This document shows positions 27,628 through 35,089 of a DNA stretch of 64,000 nucleotides, piece after piece (the first letter of the stretch is position 1; every line of letters starts with the position of its first letter). The stretch comes from Caryophanon tenue (lineage in GTDB: Bacteria; Bacillota; Bacilli; Bacillales_A; Planococcaceae), in the NCBI RefSeq assembly GCF_001700315.1, contig NZ_MASJ01000038.1, positions 84,150 through 148,149 on the forward strand, given 5' to 3'. The translations under genes and the position numbers were made by a program. Under the pieces are notes generated by a model that made no database searches, was not told where the DNA came from, and saw nothing but the letters and a program-made list of their open reading frames with translations.

Positions 27628-28209
27628 TTAACCTACTTGTAAGCCGAAATCGTTACATAATGCAGCTAAGCCACCTTGGTAGCCTGAACCAACTGCGTTA
27701 AATTTCCATTCGCCGTTGTGACGGTATAATTCGCCAACTACTAACGCTGTTTCAATGGAGAAGTCTTCGCCTAAATCATAGCGAATTAATTCTTCATTTG
27801 TATCTTCGTTCACAATACGGATAAATGAGTTGGATACCATACCGAAGTTTTGACCACGTGCTTCTGCATCGTGAATCGTTACTGTAAATGCAATACGTTG
27901 TACGCCTTCAGGTACACTGTTTAGCGTAATTGATACTGTTTCATCATCACCAGCACCTTCACCTGTTAAGTTGTCACCTGAGTGTACAACTGAGCCGTTA
28001 CCACCTGTTGTGTTGTTATAGAAAATAAAGTCAGATGGGTCTGATACTTTACCGCCGTCATTTAATAAAAATACAGATGAGTCTAAGTCGAAACCTTCTG
28101 TACCATCGTACTTATTTGTATCCCAACCTAAACCTACTTTTACTTTCGTTAACCCTGGATTTGTTTTTGTTAAATCTACTTTTTGACCTTTTGATAATGA
28201 CACAACCAT
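27628..28209 (-). CDS. yceD: TerD family stress protein (YceD-like)
   Basis: A 193-residue TerD-domain protein, about the length of YceD. Motifs: [48 protein letters not shown] and [24 protein letters not shown] precedes the ATG. It is 31 bp from the next TerD gene. General-stress, cell-envelope and paraquat responses are known for the B. subtilis counterpart. Confidence 0.95.
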   Translation of the reverse strand: MVVSLSKGQKVDLTKTNPGLTKVKVGLGWDTNKYDGTEGFDLDSSVFLLNDGGKVSDPSDFIFYNNTTGGNGSVVHSGDNLTGEGAGDDETVSITLNSVPEGVQRIAFTVTIHDAEARGQNFGMVSNSFIRIVNEDTNEELIRYDLGEDFSIETALVVGELYRHNGEWKFNAVGSGYQGGLAALCNDFGLQVG

Positions 28210-28256
28210 GTTGAAATTCCTCCTCAGTAGTTAGCTTGCTTTATAATATGAAATAA

Positions 28257-28865
28257 TTAACGATAACGATTTACTAAACCACTTAAACCATCATCAGTTG
28301 TACCTGTACCTACAGCTGCAAATTTCCAATCGCTGCCGCTACGGTAAATCTCACCTGTAATCAATGCTGTTTGACCTGCATAATCATCGGATAAATTGTA
28401 GCGAATTAACTCTTCATTCGTTGAAGGATTTAATACACGAATATATGCGTTACGAATCATACCGAAATCTTGATTGCGCTTTTTCGCATCGTAAATATTT
28501 ACGACAAATACAAGTTTGTTATATTTAGCAGGTACTTGGCCTAGCTCGATGAAAATGGTTTCATCATCACCAGCACCTTCACCTGTTAAGTTATCCCCAG
28601 AATGTTTGATTGAACCGTCAACACTTGTTTTACGTCCAAAATATACAACGTCTTCTTGATTTACAAGACGGTCATCTTCTAACATAATGACTGACGCATC
28701 ACAGTCTATATTGGCACCGCCACCGCCACCAAAAAGACCTCCGAATAAGCCACCGCTCTTCTTTTGTTCTACTGGATCCCAGCCTAAACCTACTTGTAAG
28801 CGACTTAGTCCTGCGTTTCCTTTTGTTAAATCAACACGTTGACCTTTTTGTAAATTTACAACCAT
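28257..28865 (-). CDS. yceC: TerD family stress protein (YceC-like)
   Basis: A 202-residue TerD-domain protein, first gene of the operon. It contains a glycine-rich insertion (GGLFGGLFGGGGGANID, about 38-54) in the first loop, then [21 protein letters not shown] and WKFAAVGTG. The insertion is typical of YceC-type proteins. AAGGGAG precedes ATG. The ECF promoter lies 57 bp upstream. Confidence 0.95.
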   Translation of the reverse strand: MVVNLQKGQRVDLTKGNAGLSRLQVGLGWDPVEQKKSGGLFGGLFGGGGGANIDCDASVIMLEDDRLVNQEDVVYFGRKTSVDGSIKHSGDNLTGEGAGDDETIFIELGQVPAKYNKLVFVVNIYDAKKRNQDFGMIRNAYIRVLNPSTNEELIRYNLSDDYAGQTALITGEIYRSGSDWKFAAVGTGTTDDGLSGLVNRYR

Positions 28866-28921
28866 GACTGTCCAACTCCCTTATCTGAATTTAAAGAAAT
28901 AATTGTGCTCTTATGTTGTAG

Positions 28922-28947
28922 TACGTATAGCGCACAAAAAAGTTTCA
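28922..28947 (-). promoter_or_regulatory. ECF sigma (SigW/SigM-type) promoter of the ter operon
   Basis: On the minus strand TGAAAC (28947-28942), a 16-bp spacer with T-run and CGTA (28925-28922) fit the Bacillus SigW/SigM/SigX consensus exactly. B. subtilis yceC is under ECF and SigB control, so the match is expected. About 57 bp lie between the -10 element and the yceC start. Confidence 0.85.
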
Positions 28948-29125
28948 TTTTTCTATAAATTACCGTTCTTTATTAGTATAAAACGTCAATCTTGTATATT
29001 TCAAATTTTCGCCTCTTTTAATTTCGCGACAATTTTTAGAATTCACAAAATATTTTCATCATTCAACCAAAAAGTATGATAGAATGATTCAACACGATTT
29101 TTAGTTAAGTGGAGGGTACTATATA

Positions 29126-30388
29126 ATGGAAGTCGCAGCATCAAAAACGTTACAGGTGGAAAATGTCCTAATTGCACATCATTTACTGAAGGATGTCGTT
29201 GCACATACACCGCTACAGCATAATGATTATTTGTCAGAATTATACGGAGCGAATATTTATTTTAAGCGCGAAGATTTACAGCACGTTCGTTCATTCAAAT
29301 TACGTGGTGCTTATTATAAAATCAAAAAAATTGAAGACCAAGCACGTCCAGTTGGTGTCGTTTGTGCAAGCGCAGGTAATCACGCACAAGGTGTTGCCTT
29401 TGCTTGTGCTCACCTACAAATTCAAGCGACGATTTTCATGCCAAAAACAACGCCAAAACAAAAGATTACACAAGTGCGTATGTTCGGACGTGAATTTGTT
29501 GAAATCGTCCTTGCCGGTGATACATTCGATGAATCGTCAATCGCTGCACAAGCGTATTGTGATGAGCATGAAAAAATCTTTATTCATCCATTTGACGATT
29601 TAGACGTAATGGCTGGCCAAGGCACAGTTGCCGTTGAATTTATGAATGATATTGAAGCACCAATCGACTATGTTTTCGGTAGTATTGGTGGTGGCGGTCT
29701 TATGTCAGGTGTTGGTGCTTACGTGAAAAACTTATCACCACACACACAAATCATTGGTGTAGAACCAGCAGGCGCTGCAAGTATGCGTGAAGCATTCGAC
29801 AAAAAACAGCCAACAACATTACCAAGCATTGAAAAATTTGTTGATGGAGCTGCCGTACAACGTGTCGGTGACTTAACATATGCTGTATGTCAAAAGTATT
29901 TAGATGATATTATCGCTGTACCAGAAGGAAAAGTATGTACAACGATTTTAGAGCTTTATAATAAACATGCAGTTGTCGCAGAACCAGCAGGCGCACTTCC
30001 GGTTGCAGCACTTGATTTTTATAAAGATGATATTAAAGGAAAAACGGTTGTGGTCATCATTAGTGGCGGAAATAACGATATCGGGCGTATGCAAGAAATT
30101 AAAGAAAAATCATTAATTTATGAAGGCTTACTATACTATTTCATCGTGAACTTCCCACAACGCTCAGGCGCATTACGTCAATTTTTAACGTCAGTGCTTG
30201 GACCAAATGATGATATTACAACGTTTGAATATACGAAGAAAAACAATAAAGAAAGTGGTCCCGCTCTTGTTGGCATTGAAGTTGCACATCCAGACGATTA
30301 TGCAGGACTTTTACAACGTATGGAAGATAACGGCTTTGAATACAAAGAAGTGAATAATGACAGCACATTATTTGCATTACTTGTGTAA
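29126..30388 (+). CDS. ilvA: Threonine ammonia-lyase (threonine deaminase)
   Basis: A 420-residue PLP enzyme converting threonine to 2-oxobutyrate, the entry to isoleucine synthesis. The PLP lysine Lys58 is in RSFKLRGAYYK; the phosphate loop GSIGGGGLMSG and SAGNHAQGVA are intact. The C-terminal part (about 333-420) is a single ACT-like regulatory domain, so feedback control by isoleucine is likely. GGAGG precedes the ATG. No T-box was seen upstream. Monocistronic, with a terminator hairpin after it. Confidence 0.96.
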   Translation: MEVAASKTLQVENVLIAHHLLKDVVAHTPLQHNDYLSELYGANIYFKREDLQHVRSFKLRGAYYKIKKIEDQARPVGVVCASAGNHAQGVAFACAHLQIQATIFMPKTTPKQKITQVRMFGREFVEIVLAGDTFDESSIAAQAYCDEHEKIFIHPFDDLDVMAGQGTVAVEFMNDIEAPIDYVFGSIGGGGLMSGVGAYVKNLSPHTQIIGVEPAGAASMREAFDKKQPTTLPSIEKFVDGAAVQRVGDLTYAVCQKYLDDIIAVPEGKVCTTILELYNKHAVVAEPAGALPVAALDFYKDDIKGKTVVVIISGGNNDIGRMQEIKEKSLIYEGLLYYFIVNFPQRSGALRQFLTSVLGPNDDITTFEYTKKNNKESGPALVGIEVAHPDDYAGLLQRMEDNGFEYKEVNNDSTLFALLV

Positions 30389-30423
30389 TCATTAGATACG
30401 CGTGGAATAAAACACTATGCATA

Positions 30424-30462
30424 AAAGAGGTATGAGAAATGATGAAGTTTCTCGTACCTCTT
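30424..30462 (+). terminator. Terminator of ilvA
   Basis: AAGAGGTATGAGAAA pairs with TTTCTCGTACCTCTT around an 8-nt loop, followed by CCTTTTG, 36 bp after the stop. Confidence 0.75.
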
Positions 30463-30506
30463 CCTTTTGTCGTGTTCCTATATAAATTTGTAGTTGGAGG
30501 GATTAT

Positions 30507-31019
30507 ATGAATTACAAACGTATTTTAATTATTGGGTGTAGTGGCGCTGGAAAATCGACGCTCGCACGACAGCTTGCCGACATTACACAGCTCCCACTGC
30601 TACACTTAGACCAGCTTTTTTGGCAACCAAATTGGACACCTACTGATAAAGGTATTTTCCGCACTAAACTACTGAACGAATTAAAAAAACCTTCTTGGAT
30701 TATGGATGGCAACTTTGATTCCACCCTCGACCTTCGCCTTCAATATGCCGACTGTGTTATTTTTTTAGACTATGCTACACCACTTTGTTTACGTCGCATT
30801 ATGAAGCGCTATATGATGAATGTTGGGCGCACAAGACCCGATATGACAGAAGGCTGCAACGAAAAAATAGATTTCGAATTTTTACGATGGATTGCGCGCT
30901 ATAAATACGATGCGCGTCCATATATCGTTGACTTACTTTCTCGTACTCCCATTACATCTATCGTCTTCCAAGAGCCGAAACAAACTGCAAACTGGCTGCA
31001 AAACATACAAAAAGGGTGA
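30507..31019 (+). CDS. P-loop kinase-like protein (FlaR/topology-modulation family)
   Basis: A 170-residue AAA/adenylate-kinase-like protein. Walker A GCSGAGKST at residues 10-18, a HLDQLFWQPNW motif (about 34-44), GNFDSTLDLRL and the lid-type RRIMKRYMMNVGRTRPDM. These match small kinases annotated as DNA topology modulation protein or adenylate kinase-like. The phosphate acceptor is unknown. GGAGGG precedes ATG. It stands alone between ilvA and the ABC operon. Confidence 0.8.
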   Translation: MNYKRILIIGCSGAGKSTLARQLADITQLPLLHLDQLFWQPNWTPTDKGIFRTKLLNELKKPSWIMDGNFDSTLDLRLQYADCVIFLDYATPLCLRRIMKRYMMNVGRTRPDMTEGCNEKIDFEFLRWIARYKYDARPYIVDLLSRTPITSIVFQEPKQTANWLQNIQKG

Positions 31020-31047
31020 GGTAGCAAATTTGCTCCTCACCCTTTTT
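31009..31047. terminator. Bidirectional terminator
   Basis: AAAAAGGGTGAGGTAGC and GCTCCTCACCCTTTTT arms around a short loop between the convergent kinase gene and ABC operon. Confidence 0.88.
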
Positions 31048-31048
31048 C

Positions 31049-31843
31049 TTACCCTAGTAACGCGCGGTCACTATTCATCTTCTCACCACGAATTTTTTCG
31101 AAGGCGTCCATTAAATCTGGAATCGTTAAGTTCGGCTTTTCGTCTGGGCCGACTTCTAAAATAATTTGACCTTTATCCATCATAATTAGACGATTCCCTA
31201 AATCAAGCGCTTGCTGCATATTATGTGTAACCATTAACGTCGTTAACTGGTCCTTTTCGACAAGCTGCTTCGTAAGCTTGGTAATGAGCTCCGCACGTGA
31301 CGGGTCGAGTGCCGCTGTATGCTCATCTAATAATAAAATAGAAGGCTGCGTAAATGTTGCCATTAGTAGCGATAATGCTTGGCGTTCACCGCCTGATAAT
31401 AAACCTACCTTTGCATTGAGACGATTTTCTAATCCGAGCGATAGCATTTCTAACGCTGAACGGTAAATTTCGCGACGCTTCTTCGTTACACCAAAACTTA
31501 ATGTACGCGACTTCGTTCGATTATAGGCAATCGCTAAATTTTCCTCTATTGTCATCGATGGTGCTGTTCCAGCCATTGGGTCTTGGAATACGCGGCCAAT
31601 TTGTTTAGCGCGGTGATATTCCGCATCATTCGTCACATTTTTACCATTGATTTCAACTACGCCATAATCAGGTGTCAGTGCGCCTGAAATCATATTCATC
31701 ATTGTGGATTTTCCTGCCCCGTTACTCCCAATCACCGTGACGAAATCACCCGGTGCTAAGTGTAAATTAATATCACCAAGCGCAACTTTTTCATCCGGCG
31801 TTCCTTCGTTAAATACTTTATTAATATTGGCTAACCGTAGCAT
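31049..31843 (-). CDS. ABC transporter ATP-binding protein
   Basis: A 264-residue ABC ATPase: Walker A GSNGAGKST (39-47), Q-loop FQDPMAG, signature LSGGERQ (149-155), Walker B ILLLDEH (169-175) and switch His in VTHN. The LivF/LivG-like Walker A and its partner genes put it in the PF04392-type importer group, often labelled tryptophan/tyrosine or sugar transport; the substrate is uncertain. Only 5 bp separate it from the permease gene; third gene of the operon. Confidence 0.9.
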   Translation of the reverse strand: MLRLANINKVFNEGTPDEKVALGDINLHLAPGDFVTVIGSNGAGKSTMMNMISGALTPDYGVVEINGKNVTNDAEYHRAKQIGRVFQDPMAGTAPSMTIEENLAIAYNRTKSRTLSFGVTKKRREIYRSALEMLSLGLENRLNAKVGLLSGGERQALSLLMATFTQPSILLLDEHTAALDPSRAELITKLTKQLVEKDQLTTLMVTHNMQQALDLGNRLIMMDKGQIILEVGPDEKPNLTIPDLMDAFEKIRGEKMNSDRALLG

Positions 31844-31848
31844 GACAC

Positions 31849-32853
31849 TTACCCCTCTTTCATTGAAGCTTCAAACTGTTGCTTTCGCTTCGCCTTCCGT
31901 TTCTTTTCTTTCAACTTACTCATAAACTGCGGTAAGATTAACGCTAAAATAACGATAATCGCTGTAATGAGTTTTAAGTCCCCTGCATCTAACCATTCAA
32001 TACGTAGTGCAATCGCCAATACGATACGGTAAATAATCGCACCAAATACAACGGCAAGTGTCGTACGTACAATTGTTTTCGTACCAAAGATAGCTTCGCC
32101 GATAATAACGGATGCTAAACCGATGACAATCATACCGACCCCCATGCTCACGTCAGCGGCTTTTGTGTACTGTGCGACAAGTGCACCTGAAAATGCGACT
32201 AAAGCATTCGATAAACCAAGACCTAAAATAATATAATTATCCGTATTCGCCGAGAAGCTACGAATCATACGTTTATTATCACCCGTGGCACGAATCGCCA
32301 AGCCTAGTTCCGTTTTTAAGAACCAGTCAGCAATAAATTTAATCGCAAACGTAATAATAATGACTAATACAAGCGTCCCAACTGTTGCTGGTACCGCGCC
32401 TGAAATAAAGCCACTCAACATATTTTTAAAGCTCTCATCTATTGGTAACGTCGTCCAAAACGCACCAAACATCGAGAAAATCGAATCTGTATTTAATAAC
32501 GGGATATTCGGACGTGTTGCTGCTTCTGTCGTTGTTCCCATAATACGTAAGTTAATTGAATAGAGCGCAATCATCATTAAAATCCCTGATAATAATGCGT
32601 TAATTTTTCCTTTTGTATGCAGTAAACCTGTGCAGCACCCTGCGATAAAACCAACGAGTATGGCAACAGCTGTTGCGAGTAATGGGTTATAGCCAAGCGT
32701 AATCATTGCAGCTGCTGTTGCTGCACCTGTTACAAAGCTACCATCTACCGTTAAGTCTGGGAAATCTAAAATACGGAATGTTAAATATACTCCTAACGCC
32801 ATAATTGCGTAGATGATGCCAAGCTCAACTGAACCAAATATTGCGGTAAACAT
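31849..32853 (-). CDS. ABC transporter permease (LivH-like)
   Basis: A 334-residue integral membrane protein of the branched-chain amino acid/ribose permease superfamily. About nine hydrophobic segments, a conserved TFRILDFPDLTVDGSFVTGAA near the start and a very basic C-terminal tail (about residues 314-328). Starts behind AAAGGAG. Together with the lipoprotein at 33052 and the ATPase it forms one importer; a hairpin separates the lipoprotein gene from this one. Confidence 0.9.
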   Translation of the reverse strand: MFTAIFGSVELGIIYAIMALGVYLTFRILDFPDLTVDGSFVTGAATAAAMITLGYNPLLATAVAILVGFIAGCCTGLLHTKGKINALLSGILMMIALYSINLRIMGTTTEAATRPNIPLLNTDSIFSMFGAFWTTLPIDESFKNMLSGFISGAVPATVGTLVLVIIITFAIKFIADWFLKTELGLAIRATGDNKRMIRSFSANTDNYIILGLGLSNALVAFSGALVAQYTKAADVSMGVGMIVIGLASVIIGEAIFGTKTIVRTTLAVVFGAIIYRIVLAIALRIEWLDAGDLKLITAIIVILALILPQFMSKLKEKKRKAKRKQQFEASMKEG

Positions 32854-32958
32854 AGTATTCTCTCCTTTATTCAGTGCCTGTTATCAGATTACTGAAGTCA
32901 TCATTCATAATAGAACTCGCTTGTAATAAGCGAGTTCGCTAAGCCTATTCCATACGAA

Positions 32959-32995
32959 AGAGGGTGCCCGAGAAATAATTCTAGGACACCCTCTT
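32959..32995 (-). terminator. Hairpin between substrate-binding and permease genes
   Basis: AAGAGGGTGCCCGAG and CTAGGACACCCTCTT form a 15-bp stem with G-U pairs. The minus-strand tail is only TCTTTCG-like, so it may be a partial terminator or an mRNA-stabilising structure that favours the lipoprotein mRNA. A second inverted repeat (AACTCGCTT/AAGCGAGTT) lies just after it at about 32914-32936. Confidence 0.55.
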
Positions 32996-33051
32996 GTTGT
33001 GGAGGATGGTGAGAATTCATTCTGACCACCTAATCATTCATAACACTGTGA

Positions 33052-34068
33052 CTACTCTAAAAGCTCTGCGCCCCAAGATTCATCAATCTCTAATCCTAAT
33101 GCATCTGCTACTGATTTATTAATGACAAGTTTTAAATTTTGTGGGTATTGTGCTGGAAGTTCTGCTGGTGTTGCTTCACCCTTTAAAATCTTCACAGCCA
33201 TTTCCCCTGCTTCGTAGCCGATATCGTAGTATTCAAAGCCGTATGCAGCTAAACCACCACGTGCTACTGAATCTAATTCACCAACGACTAACGGTAATTT
33301 ATTTGTGTTGGCAACATCAATTACTGACTCTAATGCTGATACAACTGTGTTATCTGTAATAATATAAAATGCTTCTGCTTTCCCAACTAATGATTCAGCT
33401 GCTTGCTTTACTTCTGCAGATGTCGATACAGATGCTTCTACAATCGTAATGCCTAATGCTGCTGCTTTTTCTTTCACAAGCTTCACTTGCTCAACCGAGT
33501 TTTGTTCACCCGCGTTATAAACCATCCCAACTGTTGTTGCACCTAGCTCTTGAATAAACGCTAATGTTTTATCAATCGTTTCTGGGTGTAAGTCAACTGT
33601 ACCTGTTACGTTTCCACCCGGTGCATCCATTGACTGTACTAATTGTGCTGCCACTGCGTCTGTTACAGATGTAAAGACGATTGGAATTTCAGTCGTTTGT
33701 GCTAACGCTGCTTGTGCAGACGGTGTAGAGTTCGCAAAAATTAAGTCTGCGCCACTTGTTGCTAAGTTTTGAGCAATCGTTGTATTTAAGCTGTTATCGC
33801 CTTGTGCTAATTGCTCATCATACTCAGCATTAATACCTGCATCCTTTAACGCTGTTTTAAAACCTTCACGTGCTGCATCTAATGATGGATGCTCCACTAA
33901 TTGTGTAATCCCAATTTTAAATGTATCGCCTGTTGTTGCATCTGTTGATGATGTATCATTTGTCTCTGTCTCTTCAGATGCGCCATCATCGCTGTTACTA
34001 CCACATGCTGCTAATACCATTACAACGGCAAGCATCATGAGCACTAACTGCCATTTCACCTTTTTCAT
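33052..34068 (-). CDS. ABC transporter substrate-binding lipoprotein
   Basis: A 338-residue lipoprotein: signal peptide with lipobox LAAC at residues 19-22 (Cys22), a Ser/Thr/acidic linker (about 24-50), then the PF04392 (ABC_sub_bind) domain with FKIGITQLVEHPSLDAAREGF and a type I periplasmic-binding fold. AAGGGGG precedes ATG. It is the first and probably most abundant gene of the importer operon. Substrate cannot be assigned; family members have been linked to aromatic amino acids. Confidence 0.9.
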   Translation of the reverse strand: MKKVKWQLVLMMLAVVMVLAACGSNSDDGASEETETNDTSSTDATTGDTFKIGITQLVEHPSLDAAREGFKTALKDAGINAEYDEQLAQGDNSLNTTIAQNLATSGADLIFANSTPSAQAALAQTTEIPIVFTSVTDAVAAQLVQSMDAPGGNVTGTVDLHPETIDKTLAFIQELGATTVGMVYNAGEQNSVEQVKLVKEKAAALGITIVEASVSTSAEVKQAAESLVGKAEAFYIITDNTVVSALESVIDVANTNKLPLVVGELDSVARGGLAAYGFEYYDIGYEAGEMAVKILKGEATPAELPAQYPQNLKLVINKSVADALGLEIDESWGAELLE

Positions 34069-34124
34069 TTGTATAGTCCCCCTTTTATTACGTTGAAGCG
34101 CTAAATTGTTGTAAGATAACGTTT

Positions 34125-34153
34125 ATAATAAAGCTGAATGTTCTAATAGTCAA
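34125..34153 (-). promoter_or_regulatory. Sigma-A promoter of the ABC operon
   Basis: Minus strand TTGACT (34153-34148), 17-bp spacer, TATTAT (34130-34125), 57 bp before the lipoprotein start. Confidence 0.7.
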
Positions 34154-34209
34154 CAAAATTCTGAAAATTAAACAAATAAGAGGTAGAAAGCGTTTCATTC
34201 TCTGTTCAT

Positions 34210-34238
34210 TTGACGTCAGACCTTTTGTCCGATACAAT
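34210..34238 (+). promoter_or_regulatory. Sigma-A promoter of queT
   Basis: TTGACG (34210-34215), exactly 17 bp, TACAAT (34233-34238). Transcription would start about 10 bp before the riboswitch. Confidence 0.78.
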
Positions 34239-34256
34239 GTTCTCTTGTGCATATTC

Positions 34257-34296
34257 TACGTGGTTCGTAACCATCCCACGAAAAAAAACTAAGGAG
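34257..34296 (+). ncRNA. preQ1-I riboswitch controlling queT
   Basis: P1 stem CGTGG (34259-34263) with CCACG (34276-34280), a loop opening TTCG, then a pure A-run and CTAAGGAG (to 34296). This is the preQ1 class I plan: the A-rich tail invades the loop as a pseudoknot and the Shine-Dalgarno AAGGAG is part of the tail, so ligand binding should hide the ribosome binding site (translational OFF). No terminator lies between it and the gene, which fits. Confidence 0.85.
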
Positions 34297-34304
34297 AATT
34301 AAAT

Positions 34305-34793
34305 ATGAACACAAAATTTTTAGCAACTAGCGGGATAATTGCAGCTCTTTATATTGCTGTAACGATGCTACTTGCACCACTCAGTTTCGGTGCGGTTCAA
34401 TTTCGCTTTGCCGAAGTTTTTAACCACCTCATTGTTTTTAGTCCGAAATACGCAATCGGTGTGATCATCGGTGTCTTTATTTCGAACGCATTATTTTCAA
34501 CATTAGGGGTTGCTGACCTTATTTTCGGTGTTGGTCATACTATCATTACATTTGCGATTGTATTATTCGTCTTTAAATATGTAAAAAATATTTGGGCACG
34601 CTTAATTATTAATACAGGTGTCTTCACGACAACCATGTTTATTATCGCATTCCAGTTAAATCTAGTGTTAGAGCTACCATTTTTCGAAACATGGCTATAC
34701 TTAGCAATTGGGGAATTCGTTGTGTTAGCAATCGGTATGCCGATTATGTTTGCGCTAAACAAACGTCTACAATTAGCGAAGTTTATGAAATAA
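34305..34793 (+). CDS. queT: QueT family queuosine-precursor transporter
   Basis: A 162-residue membrane protein with about five hydrophobic segments, and the QueT features GAVQFRFAEVFNHL and an ECF S-component-like small size. It serves as the specificity subunit importing a queuosine precursor such as preQ1 or preQ0. The preQ1 riboswitch directly upstream supports the assignment strongly. Its energising ECF ATPases are expected elsewhere. Followed by repeat R4. Confidence 0.92.
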   Translation: MNTKFLATSGIIAALYIAVTMLLAPLSFGAVQFRFAEVFNHLIVFSPKYAIGVIIGVFISNALFSTLGVADLIFGVGHTIITFAIVLFVFKYVKNIWARLIINTGVFTTTMFIIAFQLNLVLELPFFETWLYLAIGEFVVLAIGMPIMFALNKRLQLAKFMK

Positions 34794-34804
34794 ACATGTA
34801 AAGT

Positions 34805-35073
34805 AAAGAGTATGAGACAAAAAGAAATATCCTTCAGCAAAGACAACTGCTGAAGGATATTTTTCTGCTTTAGGTGCTACTCCACATAGCGGACGCGTTT
34901 CGCAGGCATGGCTTGAGCCTGTAGTCTCAAGCGCATGCTCCTGCGGTTACTCGTCGCAGAAAAACATTGCTTTTCCTGCTGAAGTCGCCGCTTGTGTCGG
35001 GACGCACCCGCAAATTCTTATCATCTCAATACACTTATTTTCATCAGAAATAGAGTTCTGTCCCAATCTCTTT
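34805..35073 (+). repeat. Dispersed hairpin repeat, full-length copy R4
   Basis: A 269-bp element, ends AAAGAGTATGAGACA and TGTCCCAATCTCTTT (12 of 15 matching as inverted repeats). Internal parts in order: CCTTCAGCA/TGCTGAAGG hairpin; GGTGCTAC; GCGGACGCGTTTCGCAGG; GCTTGAG..CTCAAGC hairpin; CGTCGCAGAAAAACATTGC; TTTCCTGCTGAAGTCGCCGC; CATCAGAAATAGAGTTC. It occupies the gap between queT and the acyl-CoA ligase and its first hairpin likely terminates queT. Confidence 0.88.
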
Positions 35074-35089
35074 ATCTATAGCTCCGCTA

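Noticed and set aside
28866..29125. T-box or riboswitch upstream of ilvA
   Set aside because: No specifier stem, T-box motif or terminator was found; only the ECF promoter of the divergent ter operon is clear.
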